Part shown: positions 36,113 to 44,601 of the stretch, piece by piece | Layout of the letters: every line of letters begins with the position of its first letter | Numbering within the stretch: the stretch's first letter is position 1 | NCBI RefSeq assembly: GCF_005930475.1 | Contig: NZ_SJEW01000022.1 | Span: 1-64,000 of the forward strand | Length of the DNA stretch: 64,000 nt | From: Modestobacter altitudinis | GTDB taxonomy: Bacteria; Actinomycetota; Actinomycetes; Mycobacteriales; Geodermatophilaceae | Reading direction: 5' to 3' | Notes under the pieces: generated by a model | The model's input: only the letters and a program-made list of their open reading frames with translations | Database searches by the model: none | What the model was told of the DNA's origin: nothing | Translations under genes and position numbers: made by a program

Positions 36113-37078
36113 GAGCAGGCGCGCCCAGTCGTCGCCGAGCTGCGCGCCGTACCGGTGCCCATGACCCGGCGGCTGCGCCAGCGAGCCGGCCATCGCCCCG
36201 GTCACCTGCCAGAACGTCACCGCCGGCAGCCACGGCAGCCCGCCGTGCGGGCGGACCATCAGGTCGGGCCGCCACTGCACCACCGGGTCGTCGTCGTTGC
36301 GCACGTCGGTGCACCCGGGCACGTCCGGCTCGCCCGCCGACCCGGGCCGGCCGGCGAGCAGGCACCCGTCGACCCGACCCCCATCGCGCACCGCGGTCGC
36401 TGCGGCGGTCGCGCCGAGGCTCTCGCCGAACAGCAGCAGCCGCGGTCGCTGACCCGTCGGCAGAGCGTCGATCTCCGCCCGCACCGCGGCCAGCAACGTC
36501 GTCGCCGACCGGGTCGCCCGCTCGGTGCCACGCAGGTACTCGACCCAGCTCGGCTGCCTGCCGTACTGCACGCTCACCGTCGCCACGTCATCCCCGGTCA
36601 GGTGCTCCAGCGACCGGACGGCGCCCTCGTCCAGCCACCCCGACCCGGTGGGGACGGCGACCAGCACCGCCGATCGGGACAGCCCACCGGCCTGCGCCAG
36701 CGCCGCCGCCGCGAGCCGGGCCCGGCCGGCGTCCGAGGCCGAAGCGGCCAGCGGCACGCGCACCCGGAGGGGACCGGTCGAGGTCACCTGCACCGCCGAC
36801 GGGTCGTCCGGGGCGGGCGGCGCCGCCGGGCTGACCGCGGCCGACAGCACCAGCGTGAGCACGACGGCCGGGACGAGCGCTCCCGGACCCCGACGCAGCG
36901 CCCGCGCCAGCCGCCGGACGAGACAGACCGACCGCAGCGTGCTCCATACGGTCAGCCCGGCCAGGCCGCCGGCGAGCAGCCGCACCCAGGGCGCCGGTTC
37001 CAGCAGCCATGGGCCGAGCATGGTGGTGAGGGCGGTGGCGCACGCCGGGACCATCGCGGCCGGATGCCGGGTCCTCAC
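35705..37078 (-). CDS. Abhydrolase_9-like membrane alpha/beta hydrolase with read-through C-terminus
   Basis: 457 codons. GTG at 37078 overlaps the upstream stop (GTGA). The N-terminus has two or three membrane segments (near WLLEPAPWVRLLAGGLAGL and PGALVPAVVLTLVLSAA), then a hydrolase-like domain with VSVQYGRQPSWVEYLRG and the nucleophile elbow LFGESLGATAAATA, as in the PF10081 type. Family-like sequence ends around 36115 (LGDDWARLLSQ). After that the frame stays open for another about 135 codons, antisense to the second metalloprotease, and that part does not look like a conserved domain. Either the true stop was lost or the genes overlap tail to tail. Confidence 0.65.
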   Translation of the reverse strand: MRTRHPAAMVPACATALTTMLGPWLLEPAPWVRLLAGGLAGLTVWSTLRSVCLVRRLARALRRGPGALVPAVVLTLVLSAAVSPAAPPAPDDPSAVQVTSTGPLRVRVPLAASASDAGRARLAAAALAQAGGLSRSAVLVAVPTGSGWLDEGAVRSLEHLTGDDVATVSVQYGRQPSWVEYLRGTERATRSATTLLAAVRAEIDALPTGQRPRLLLFGESLGATAAATAVRDGGRVDGCLLAGRPGSAGEPDVPGCTDVRNDDDPVVQWRPDLMVRPHGGLPWLPAVTFWQVTGAMAGSLAQPPGHGHRYGAQLGDDWARLLSQVRRALPGAELRQPGEVAVGEVGHLGAGLGHHLRPVVDVGEADQVTELVQDDPAGHPPLTGVGEGGGEPVGVQLDGAGDVDARSGGRGERATAGQTDDAAGEVGHLRAGGPADQHRCPAVAVAVGLVARPVVGR

Positions 37079-37920
37079 GGTCGCACCCCGGTGACGACGT
37101 CCGCGATCGCCGTCAGCGACGCCGACCCGGCGCGGAAGTACCCGTCGTGCGCTGTCACGTCCGCCACGTCCAGCGGTCGCGCGCCGAAGCTCGCCGCCGC
37201 CGGGTCCGCGCCGTGCCCCAGGTCGCCCAGCTGCAGGTGCGGCACCCGGCCGATCCAGTCCCCGGGCCCGCTCCCGGCCCACACCCGGGCGGAGGTGTGC
37301 AGCGCGGTGACGTCCGGTGCCCGGGCACCGGGGCTCGCCAGCAGGACCAGGTCGTCGGCGGCCAGCTGTGGCGCCGCCAGCGCGACCACGACCGCGCCGT
37401 AGCTGTGGCCCAGGACGGTCAGGTGCGGGACCCCGCCTGGCCGGTCGCGCAGCGCGGTCACCTCCTCGACCAGAGCCGGGACGGCGGCCCGCGCCAGCCG
37501 GCCGGTCGCGGCGTCCCGACCGAGCCCCTGCGGTGTCGGGTAGCCGACCCACAGCACGACGGCGGTGTCCGGACCGGCCGCCGCCGACAGCGCCCGCGCC
37601 CAGCCCATCGGCCGCCGGTCCGGGACGACCGGGTCGTCCAGCGTGGTCAGGTCGATGTCCGCGCCGGGCACCAGCAGCACGACGTCCGCGGCGGTGGCCG
37701 GGTCGCCGAGTGCGACGACCGCGCGGCCCGGGCCGGTCGGGTCGCAGCCGAGGATCCGCACCGACAGGTCGCCGGCGAGCCGGGCGGTCAACGACCCGGC
37801 GCACGACGGGTCGAGCCGGACCGGGACCACGGCCGCGGCCCCGGCCGGCTGGGCGACGAGGAGCACTCCTTGCACCAGCGTGGACAGGCCGATCAGCAGG
37901 GTGACGAAGCGGAGGCGCAT
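37075..37920 (-). CDS. Secreted DUF1023-type alpha/beta hydrolase
   Basis: 281 residues with an N-terminal signal-like helix (FVTLLIGLSTLVQGVLLVAQ) ending in AGAAA. The body has the Abhydrolase_8 (DUF1023) pattern: DVVLLVPGADIDLTTLDD, VVLWVGYPTPQGLG, nucleophile elbow LGHSYGAVVVALAA, and a late Asp and His (ADDLVLLASPG, DVTAHDGYF). Esterase or lipase activity outside the membrane is likely; the substrate is unknown. It is the first gene of a two-gene unit and overlaps the next by four bases. The divergent two-component system starts 166 bases away. Confidence 0.82.
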   Translation of the reverse strand: MRLRFVTLLIGLSTLVQGVLLVAQPAGAAAVVPVRLDPSCAGSLTARLAGDLSVRILGCDPTGPGRAVVALGDPATAADVVLLVPGADIDLTTLDDPVVPDRRPMGWARALSAAAGPDTAVVLWVGYPTPQGLGRDAATGRLARAAVPALVEEVTALRDRPGGVPHLTVLGHSYGAVVVALAAPQLAADDLVLLASPGARAPDVTALHTSARVWAGSGPGDWIGRVPHLQLGDLGHGADPAAASFGARPLDVADVTAHDGYFRAGSASLTAIADVVTGVRP

Positions 37921-38012
37921 GCCGGTCGATGGTGGGCACGGCGACCCCTGCGGGCGTCACGCCGAGGAGCCGGATCGGCGCGCTACGGCGGGGGCAGTGG
38001 GGCCGGCGGTGC

Positions 38013-38029
38013 TACCCCCGTAGGGGGTC
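38013..38029. promoter_or_regulatory. ACCCCC/GGGGGT palindrome in the divergent hydrolase / two-component space
   Basis: TACCCCC-GTA-GGGGGTC is a perfect 15-base palindrome at its core (38014-38028). It lies 57 bases before the kinase start and 93 bases before the hydrolase start. Half-sites of this kind resemble CsoR-type copper operators (TACCC...GGGTA), but no CsoR gene is in the window; the adjacent NarL-type regulator is another candidate binder. Confidence 0.4.
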
Positions 38030-38085
38030 GGGATGCCCTCGCAGAGTGACGTCGGGGGCGGTCGGCGTCACTACGCTCGGTCGGC

Positions 38086-39348
38086 ATGACGATCTCGCTC
38101 CCTGCGCCCCGGCGCGGGCTCTCGAGGCTCGCCGGGGAGGCGATCTCCGCGGCGACCCGCCCGGCGGACCCGCGCTGGGCCGAGCCCTGGGGGCGGGTCC
38201 GCTGGGCCCCGGTCGCCGTCCGGGTCGTGCTCGGGCTCTACGGCACCATCGTCTCGATCGCCCTGGCCGGCGCGCTGTTCAACGGCCGCAACGGCCTCGC
38301 CGGCGGGCTCGCGTTCCTGTGCCTGCTGCCGCTGGTCGCCGCCCTGGTGGTCGCCGTCGCCCGGCCGCTCCACGGCTGGCTCGCGGTCACCGGCTGGCTG
38401 CTGCTGCTCAAGGTCGTGCTCCCAGCGCCCGCCGGTTCGATCCCGGTGTTCGAGATGTGGAGCTGGTTCTACTGGTTGCCCGTCCTGCTGCTGGCCGCGT
38501 GGGCCGCGCGCGGTCGGGAGCGGCTGGGCGTCGTCCTGGTGACCTACCTGGCGTTCCTGCCGGCGTGGGCGATCGACATGGGGCGGATCGACACGGCTGC
38601 GGTGGTCCCGGTCCTGCTGCTCACCGCCGTCCCGTTGGTGGTGGGCAGCGCGCTGGCCTCGCAACAGCGGGCCGAGGTCGCGCTGCACGACGAGCAGGAG
38701 CGTGCTGCGCAGGCCCTGTCCCGGCAGGGCGCGCTGGCCGAACGGGCCCGCATCGCCCGGGAGATGCACGACGTGGTCGCCCACCACATGTCGATGATCG
38801 CGGTGCGCTGCGAGACCGCGCCCTACCGGATCGAGGAGGTGCCGGCGCCGGTGCGCACCGAGTTCGCCGAGGTGGCCGCCGCCGCACGCCAGTCGCTCGC
38901 CGAGATGCAGAGCCTGCTCGGGGTGCTGCGCTCCGACGACGGCGCCGAGCGCGCTCCGCAGCCCGGGCTGGCCGACGTCGAGGCGCTGCTCCGCGCGGCG
39001 CGCGCCGCCGGCGCCGAGCTGATGTGGGAGCTGCACCTGCCCGAGGCGCCTCCGGCCTTCGGCCTGACCGCCTACCGGATCGTGCAGCAGGGCCTGGCCA
39101 ACGCGGCCCAGCACGCGCCCGGGGCGCAGGTCCGCGTCCGCGTCGCCGGCGAGGACGACGTGCTCCGGATCGAGATCGTCAACGGCCCCGGGACGACGAT
39201 GCCCAGCGGACCGGGCGGCGGTCACGGGCTGCCCGGCATGCGGGAACGGGCCGCCGTGCACGGCGGAACGGTCGAGGCCGGCGCGCTGCCCGGGGGCGGG
39301 TTCCGTCTGGTCGCCGCGCTGCCGCTCACGGTCGGGGTGCCCGCGTGA
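38086..39348 (+). CDS. NarL-family sensor histidine kinase
   Basis: 420 residues. The N-terminal about 190 residues have five or six membrane helices and no large extracytoplasmic domain, so the signal is probably sensed in or at the membrane. The HisKA_3 box is RARIAREMHDVVAHHMSMIA with the phosphorylated His at about residue 228. The ATPase domain ends GHGLPGMRERAAVHGGTVEA; it lacks one typical internal stretch, as is common in this subgroup. No ribosome binding site is visible, but TACGCT at 38072 sits at -10 distance from a start at the ATG, so the message may be leaderless. It overlaps its response regulator by four bases. Confidence 0.9.
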   Translation: MTISLPAPRRGLSRLAGEAISAATRPADPRWAEPWGRVRWAPVAVRVVLGLYGTIVSIALAGALFNGRNGLAGGLAFLCLLPLVAALVVAVARPLHGWLAVTGWLLLLKVVLPAPAGSIPVFEMWSWFYWLPVLLLAAWAARGRERLGVVLVTYLAFLPAWAIDMGRIDTAAVVPVLLLTAVPLVVGSALASQQRAEVALHDEQERAAQALSRQGALAERARIAREMHDVVAHHMSMIAVRCETAPYRIEEVPAPVRTEFAEVAAAARQSLAEMQSLLGVLRSDDGAERAPQPGLADVEALLRAARAAGAELMWELHLPEAPPAFGLTAYRIVQQGLANAAQHAPGAQVRVRVAGEDDVLRIEIVNGPGTTMPSGPGGGHGLPGMRERAAVHGGTVEAGALPGGGFRLVAALPLTVGVPA

Positions 39349-40025
39349 TCGGCGTGCTGGTGGTCGACGACCAGTCGATGGTCCGCGAGGGGTTCGCCGC
39401 GCTCCTCGCCGCGCAGGAGGACATCGAGGTGCTCGGCACCGCGGCCGACGGGCAGGCCGCGGTGGACGTCGCGCGCTCCCTGGCGGCCCGCGGCCGACCC
39501 GCCGACGTCGTCCTGATGGACGTGCGCATGCCGCGGATGGACGGCATCGCGGCCACCGAGCGGCTGCTGGCGGAGCCGCCGGCGCCCCGGGTGCTGGTGC
39601 TGACCACCTTCGACCTCGACGACCACATCTACGCGGCCCTCCGCGTCGGCGCGAGCGGGTTCCTGCTCAAGCACGCGCCGGCCGCGGAGCTGCTCAACGC
39701 CGTCCGGGTGATCGCCGCGGGCGAGGCGCTGCTCGCCCCCGAGGTGACCCAGCGGTTGATCGCGCACTACCTCGCCACCGGGCCGACGCCGGCCGCCGAC
39801 GGTGACCGGCCGGCCGTGCTCGCCGCGCTCACCCCGCGGGAGACCGAGGTGCTCCGGCTGGTCGGCCGCGGGTTGAGCAACCGGGAGATTGCCGAACGGC
39901 TGTTCGTCGTCGAGCAGACCGCCAAGACGCACGTCAGCCGCGTGTTCGGCAAGCTGGCGCTGCGCGACCGCGCGCAGGCGGTGGTGCTGGCCTACGAGAC
40001 CGGGCTGGTGACCCCGGGGCGCTGA
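39345..40025 (+). CDS. NarL-family response regulator
   Basis: 226 residues. The receiver domain starts VIGVLVVDDQSMVREGFA (acidic pair near residue 8), has the phosphoacceptor Asp59 in VVLMDVRMP, then LTTFDLDDHIYAAL and GASGFLLKH with the conserved Lys. The LuxR-type helix-turn-helix is LTPRETEVLRLVGRGLSNRE, then KTHVSRVFGKL. GTG at 39345 overlaps the kinase TGA. The pair is a cognate two-component system; targets may include the ACCCCC/GGGGGT palindrome upstream of the kinase or the small membrane protein gene that follows, but neither is shown. Confidence 0.92.
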   Translation: MIGVLVVDDQSMVREGFAALLAAQEDIEVLGTAADGQAAVDVARSLAARGRPADVVLMDVRMPRMDGIAATERLLAEPPAPRVLVLTTFDLDDHIYAALRVGASGFLLKHAPAAELLNAVRVIAAGEALLAPEVTQRLIAHYLATGPTPAADGDRPAVLAALTPRETEVLRLVGRGLSNREIAERLFVVEQTAKTHVSRVFGKLALRDRAQAVVLAYETGLVTPGR

Positions 40026-40151
40026 TCCCGATCCGCCTGTCGGTGGCCGGACCTGCCGGCACAGGGAGCTGTGGCACCGTGGGGGCAGCCGGCGAGCCGC
40101 ACGACGCCCCGGCCACACCCAGACCCCCGCACCCAGAAGAGGCATGTCCCG

Positions 40152-40589
40152 ATGAGCAGCGACGGCACCACTCCCACCGACCCGCAGACGTTCAGCCCCC
40201 AGCCCGCCGGCGCCACGACCGTCGAGCCGGGCACCCCGGCCCCGTCGGTCAGCGAGGGCACCCTCGGCGGCGTCGAGGAGACCGGCCAGGAGCCCGGCTG
40301 GGTCTCCCGGCACACCGCCACGCTGATCGCGCTGATGGTCGCCGTCATCGTCGCGGCCGTCGCGATCGCCGGCGTGATGCTCTACAAGGACCGGATCGAC
40401 GACCGGAACTCCGACACCGAGGACGCCGTCGCCCGGAACGTCGCCAGCCAGGGCGCCGCGGTGGAGACCGTCGAGTGCGACGGCGACACCTGCGCCGCGG
40501 TCATCAACGGGCAGGCCTACACCGTGCTCGTGCAGGAGGACGCGAAGGGCGAGCGGCATTTCGGCGTCTCCGCGTACGCCGGCAACTGA
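40152..40589 (+). CDS. Single-pass membrane protein, 145 residues, unknown function
   Basis: ATG at 40152 begins a Thr/Pro-rich cytoplasmic segment of about 50 residues, one membrane helix (ATLIALMVAVIVAAVAIAGV), then an outside domain of about 70 residues with two Cys (ECDGDTCAAVINGQAYTVLV), which could form a disulfide. No catalytic motif is visible. It follows the two-component system by 126 bases in the same direction and could be a target or accessory of it. Related small proteins in actinobacteria are uncharacterised as far as I know. Confidence 0.65.
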   Translation: MSSDGTTPTDPQTFSPQPAGATTVEPGTPAPSVSEGTLGGVEETGQEPGWVSRHTATLIALMVAVIVAAVAIAGVMLYKDRIDDRNSDTEDAVARNVASQGAAVETVECDGDTCAAVINGQAYTVLVQEDAKGERHFGVSAYAGN

Positions 40590-40598
40590 GCCGACAAG

Positions 40599-40614
40599 TG
40601 GATAGACCTATCCA
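40599..40614. promoter_or_regulatory. Operator palindrome before the NmrA/TetR operon
   Basis: TGGATAG-AC-CTATCCA is a perfect 16-base palindrome 67 bases before the start at 40682. The operon ends in a TetR-family gene, and TetR proteins typically bind such 15-17 base palindromes, so autoregulation is the simplest reading. Confidence 0.65.
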
Positions 40615-40681
40615 GTAGGCGTACGGTCGGGGCGACGAAGCGGACAGCCTGATCCGCTTCGCCTCCAGCGAGGAGATCCCG

Positions 40682-41614
40682 ATGACCACCGTCCTGCTCG
40701 CCGGTGCCAGCGGTGACCTGGGCGCGCGTACCGCGCGCGCCCTGGTCGCCCAGGGTGCCGACGTCCGTGCCCTCACCCGTTCCGGCGCCGGCCCGGAGAA
40801 GCACCGCAAGCTGCGCGACCTCGGCGCCACCGTGGCGGAGGCCGACTACGACGACGCCGCCGCGCTCCGGCAGGCCGCCGAGGGCGCGGACGTGGTCGTC
40901 TCGACCATCAGCGGCGTGCGGTCGGTCATCGTCGACGCGCAGACCCGGCTGCTGGACGCCGCCGTCGCCGCCGGCGTCCCGCGGTTCATCCCGTCGGACT
41001 ACGCGGCCGACTACCGCCGCGTCGCCCCGGGGTCCAATCGGAACTTCGAGATGCGCCGGGACTTCGCCCGGGTGCTCGACCGCGCCCCGATCAGGGCGAC
41101 GTCGGTGCTGAACGGCGCCTTCGCCGACATGCTGACCGGGCAGGCGCCGCTGGTGCTCTTCGACCGGGACCGGGTCCTCTACTGGCACGACGCCGACCAG
41201 CTGCTCGACTTCACCACCAAGGACGACACCGCGGCCTTCACCGCCGACGCCGCACTCGACCCGGAGGCGCCGCGCTACCTCGAGATCGCCGGCAGCGAGG
41301 TGTCCGCGCGCGACCTGGCGCGGACGATGAGCGAGCTCACCGGGCGCACCTTCCGCCCGACCTACGCCGGCGGCCTGGGCCTGCTCAGCGGCGCGGCCAA
41401 GGTGGGCCGGGCGGTGTCACGGGACGACGACGCCCCGTTCCCGGCCTGGCAGGGCATGCAGTACCTGCACAGCATGTTCAGCGGCATCGGCAAGCTGGGC
41501 CCGCTGGACAACGACCGCTACGGCCCGCGGCACTGGACGCCGGTCCGCGACGTGCTCGCCGCCCACGAAGCGGCTCCCGATGCGGGTCCAGAGGCGGCTG
41601 CGCAGGCGGCATGA
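40682..41614 (+). CDS. NmrA-like NAD(P)-binding oxidoreductase or redox sensor
   Basis: 310 residues. A Rossmann motif opens the protein (VLLAGASGDLGARTARALVA, GxxGxxG), followed by an NmrA/isoflavone-reductase-like body: VVSTISGVRSVIVDAQTRLL, RFIPSDYAADYRR and NFEMRRDF. The Ser-Asp-Tyr of FIPSDYAAD fits this group. It may reduce a quinone or aromatic compound or act as an NADP-dependent sensor. ATG at 40682 follows GAGGAGATCCCG. It overlaps the following TetR gene by four bases and has a palindromic operator upstream, so it is probably induced by the compound the TetR protein senses. Confidence 0.87.
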   Translation: MTTVLLAGASGDLGARTARALVAQGADVRALTRSGAGPEKHRKLRDLGATVAEADYDDAAALRQAAEGADVVVSTISGVRSVIVDAQTRLLDAAVAAGVPRFIPSDYAADYRRVAPGSNRNFEMRRDFARVLDRAPIRATSVLNGAFADMLTGQAPLVLFDRDRVLYWHDADQLLDFTTKDDTAAFTADAALDPEAPRYLEIAGSEVSARDLARTMSELTGRTFRPTYAGGLGLLSGAAKVGRAVSRDDDAPFPAWQGMQYLHSMFSGIGKLGPLDNDRYGPRHWTPVRDVLAAHEAAPDAGPEAAAQAA

Positions 41615-42270
41615 TAAGCCCGGTGACGCCCGAGGGGACGACGGGGCGGTTGCGGCGGGACGCCGAGCGCAACCGCGACCGGATCCTGGCGGCGGCCCGC
41701 CGGTTGTTCGCCGAGACCGGTCAGGCGGTCACCCACAACGAGGTCGCCCGCGCCGCCGACGTGGGTGTCGGCACGGTGTACCGACGTTTCCCCGAGCGCG
41801 CCGACCTGATGCTGGCGCTGTTCGAGGACCAGCTGGAGCAGGTCGGCGCTCTCGCCGAGGCGGCGCTGGCCGAGCCCGACCCGTGGTCGGCGCTGCGGGA
41901 CTTCTTCGTCCAGGTGGTCGACCTGCAGGCCGCCGACCGCGGGTTGCGCGAGTTCATGCTGGGCCCGGACGGGCGAGCTCGGGCGGGCGAGGCGACCGAG
42001 CGCATCGCACCGGTGGTCGGTGAGCTGCTGCGCCGCGCCCAGGAACGGGGGCAGGTCCGTCCCGAGGTCACCACCACCGACCTCGCGCTGATCCCGGTCA
42101 TGGTCGCCGCGGTCACCGAGCGGGCCCGCGACGTCGCGCCCGGGGTGTGGCGCCGGGTGCTCGGCCTGGCGCTGGACGGCCTCCGCCCGACCGGGGAGCC
42201 GCTGCCCGGCCGACCGCTCGCGCCGGCCGAGTTCGACCGGGTGATCAGCACGCCGCGCCGTCCCGCCTGA
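41611..42270 (+). CDS. TetR family transcriptional repressor
   Basis: 219 residues with a standard N-terminal TetR helix-turn-helix (RDRILAAARRLFAETGQ, NEVARAADVGVGTVYRRFPE) and a helical ligand domain. Tyr-Arg-Arg-Phe-Pro is the usual end of the recognition region. The ATG overlaps the stop of the NmrA-like gene (ATGA). It is expected to repress its own operon through TGGATAG-AC-CTATCCA at 40599. The ligand is unknown, though its partner oxidoreductase suggests a small aromatic or electrophilic compound. Confidence 0.92.
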   Translation: MISPVTPEGTTGRLRRDAERNRDRILAAARRLFAETGQAVTHNEVARAADVGVGTVYRRFPERADLMLALFEDQLEQVGALAEAALAEPDPWSALRDFFVQVVDLQAADRGLREFMLGPDGRARAGEATERIAPVVGELLRRAQERGQVRPEVTTTDLALIPVMVAAVTERARDVAPGVWRRVLGLALDGLRPTGEPLPGRPLAPAEFDRVISTPRRPA

Positions 42271-42421
42271 CCGGCGGGTGAACTCTTCGGGCACGCGGAC
42301 CGCGACGCTCGGGACGATCTGAAGGTCGTCGGTCGCCAGATCCCTCGTGGGTCATCCGGGCGGGTGATGGAAGCGCGGCACGCTGGTAGCGGAACTGGAA
42401 CGCCCCATAGCCTGGCCGAAC

Positions 42422-42439
42422 TCTGCACGGCTGTGCAGA
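42422..42439. promoter_or_regulatory. Inverted repeat just before the thermonuclease gene
   Basis: TCTGCAC-GGCT-GTGCAGA, a perfect 7-base inverted repeat with a 4-base centre, ends 21 bases before the GTG at 42461. It could be an operator or a hairpin in the 5' leader. Confidence 0.35.
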
Positions 42440-42460
42440 CCAACGGGGGGACGTCGAATC

Positions 42461-43597
42461 GTGAGCGGGCTACTGGCCCTTGCCGGTGCACACAAGGCTG
42501 CGACAGCGGTGTTGGCGGCGACGGTCATCGTGGGTGGTGGTGTCATCCATGCCGCGGCAGGCGACACCACCACAGCCACGGTGACCAAGGTCGTCGATGG
42601 GGACACCATCGACGTCGATTACGACGGCAAGACCCATCGCGTCCGTTTGCTCAACGTGAACGCCCCGGAATCGGTCGACCCGAACAGATCGGTCGAGTGC
42701 ATGGGGCCGGAAGCGTCGGAGTTCCTCGCCAGCCAACTCCCAGTGGGCACAGACGTGCGCCTCGAGTGGGACGAGGAGAAGTACGACAGGTACGGGCGCG
42801 AGCTTGCCGCTGTCTTCCTCGGTGAGAAGTTCATCGACGCAGAGATCGCGAGAGCCGGCTTCGGCGTCGCCATGGCCGTGGAACCGAACACCAAGTACCT
42901 GAGCCGGGTGCAGAGTGCTCAGGTGGAGGCGGAGATCGCTGGCCGTGGCCTCCACTCGACTTCGCTGGAGTGCACAGTTCCTGGCCAAGTCAGTGCGCTG
43001 GAGTCCGCCGCCACCTCCGTGCTCGACCGAGCGCCGGCCAGCAAGGCGCAGCTGGCGGACTACGACTCCTACGCTGGTGAACTCGCTGCAGTGATCATCA
43101 CCGGCAAGGCCCTCGCGAGTGTCCTGTCGGGCAAGACCGACGTCTTGCCGCTGGCCGCTCACAGCACGGGTCAGATCATGATCCTGCAGGCCCGGGTGAA
43201 CTCCAGCTTGTCGCGCCTCACCGCTGCGGAATCGAGCAACCGCACCGCACGCGCCTCCGAGCAGGGAAGGCTGGCCGAGGCTGCCCGGAAGGCGGCTGAG
43301 GACGCGGCACGAAGAGCAGCCGAGGAGGCCGCCAAGCAGGCCGCGGCAGAGGCCGCTCAGAAGGCGGCGGACGAAGCCGCCGCTGAGGCGGCCCGACAGG
43401 CAGCGGCTCGAGCAGCGGCGCGCCAGTCCTCCAGTCCCGAGCGACCGTCGTCGGGCTCGTCGAGCGCTTCCCGGACGACTGCCCCCACCTCGTCGAACGA
43501 CGACTCCGAGTCGGGCTCGTCAGGTGGGTCAGGCACGTACACCGGCTGCCGCAGCTACGCGCCGGGCGGCAAAACCTGGACGCCGATCGACTGCTAG
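42461..43597 (+). CDS. Secreted thermonuclease (SNase) with Ala-rich tail and Cys-containing C-terminus
   Basis: 378 residues. An N-terminal hydrophobic signal (ATAVLAATVIVGGGVIHAAA) precedes an SNase domain: TKVVDGDTIDVDYDG, HRVRLLNVNAPES (catalytic Arg) and DRYGRELAAVFLG (second Arg). Residues about 170-260 are an unrecognised domain. About 265-330 is an Ala/Lys/Glu-rich coiled coil (repeated AAEEAAKQAA type), then a Ser-rich linker and a short module YTGCRSYAPGGKTWTPIDC whose paired Cys recall excalibur-like ends. The enzyme would degrade DNA or RNA outside the cell. GTG at 42461 has no strong ribosome binding site. GC is lower than in neighbouring core genes. Confidence 0.85.
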   Translation: MSGLLALAGAHKAATAVLAATVIVGGGVIHAAAGDTTTATVTKVVDGDTIDVDYDGKTHRVRLLNVNAPESVDPNRSVECMGPEASEFLASQLPVGTDVRLEWDEEKYDRYGRELAAVFLGEKFIDAEIARAGFGVAMAVEPNTKYLSRVQSAQVEAEIAGRGLHSTSLECTVPGQVSALESAATSVLDRAPASKAQLADYDSYAGELAAVIITGKALASVLSGKTDVLPLAAHSTGQIMILQARVNSSLSRLTAAESSNRTARASEQGRLAEAARKAAEDAARRAAEEAAKQAAAEAAQKAADEAAAEAARQAAARAAARQSSSPERPSSGSSSASRTTAPTSSNDDSESGSSGGSGTYTGCRSYAPGGKTWTPIDC

Positions 43598-43717
43598 GTC
43601 GGTGAGCCGGTGGCTGGAGGCGCGACCCCAGATCCCCGGAAAACGGACGGAAGCGTGTCACCGTCTGCGGGCCGAGGACACCCACCGCGGCCCCGTCACC
43701 ACGAACCAGGAGAACAC

Positions 43718-44446
43718 GTGAGCTACCCCTCGCGCCCGCCGCAGCAGAAGCCGAGCGCGCCGATTCAGGCGGTCAATGCCCTGGTGGCGGCTGAGAAGAA
43801 GGATCCGGGGCTGTGGTACTTCCTCGTCACCGTGTTCACCGCGGGGTTCCTGGCCGCCGTCCCCTTCTGGCACGCCTACGTCCGACTGCGGCGACCGGAG
43901 TTGCGGACCATGGCCATCAGCTACACAGCCGTGGACCTGTTCCTCGTCCTGCTGCTGGGGATCACACCTCCGTCGGGTTCCCCGGAGGCAGCAGAGTCGT
44001 CCCTCAGCGCAATCGGGGGGTTCATGTTCGTTGCGGTGACCATCGCTGCGTGCGTTCAGTTGCGAGGCATCCGGCGGGAGGTCTACGAGACACCGCCTGC
44101 CGTTCCCGTGCACGCCGACCCAGCTGTCGCGAGAGCACTCGCGGGGCGCCAGCGGCGCGACGAAGCCCGGAAGATGTGGGGGTCCGACCCGGCGCTGGCG
44201 CGTGAGCTGGGTGTGGGTCGACCCGATCTGCGGCGCGGGTTCGACGACGGCGGGCTCGTGGATCTCAACTCCGCACCGGCCGCCGTGATCGCTCAGGTGT
44301 GCGGCATCGAGGTGCAGCAGGCTGAGGCGATCGTGGCGGCGCGGCAGACGCGCGGAGGTACCTACTTCAACTTGGGGGAGTTGTTCGTCGACGTCTCCCT
44401 GCCCCCGCATGTCCAGCAACAGCTCGCCGATCGGGCGATCGTCTAG
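43718..44446 (+). CDS. Membrane protein with ComEA-like helix-hairpin-helix domain
   Basis: 242 residues. GTG at 43718 follows CAGGAG. The N-terminal part has three membrane helices (WYFLVTVFTAGFLAAVPFWH, TMAISYTAVDLFLVLLLGI, GGFMFVAVTIAACV), then a charged linker and a C-terminal HhH pair (LVDLNSAPAAVIAQVCGI, AEAIVAARQTRGG). ComEA-type domains bind DNA in competence, but here the tail is probably cytoplasmic and the helix order differs from ComEA. The same DLNSAP pattern is found in proteins paired with nucleases. The upstream neighbour is a secreted thermonuclease, so a DNA-handling link is possible but speculative. Confidence 0.72.
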   Translation: MSYPSRPPQQKPSAPIQAVNALVAAEKKDPGLWYFLVTVFTAGFLAAVPFWHAYVRLRRPELRTMAISYTAVDLFLVLLLGITPPSGSPEAAESSLSAIGGFMFVAVTIAACVQLRGIRREVYETPPAVPVHADPAVARALAGRQRRDEARKMWGSDPALARELGVGRPDLRRGFDDGGLVDLNSAPAAVIAQVCGIEVQQAEAIVAARQTRGGTYFNLGELFVDVSLPPHVQQQLADRAIV

Positions 44447-44601
44447 GGCTCGTCCTGGTGCTCCCGGGGGCCTTGGGGGGCCAGCGACTGGCGTGGTGAC
44501 CGAGTGCTGCGACATGTGCGAAATGGTGATTGAGACGGACCTCTGCCGCTTAGCTGTCGCGGACGCCGTCGGATGAGCCGACGCCCATGAACGGGGAACC
44601 C

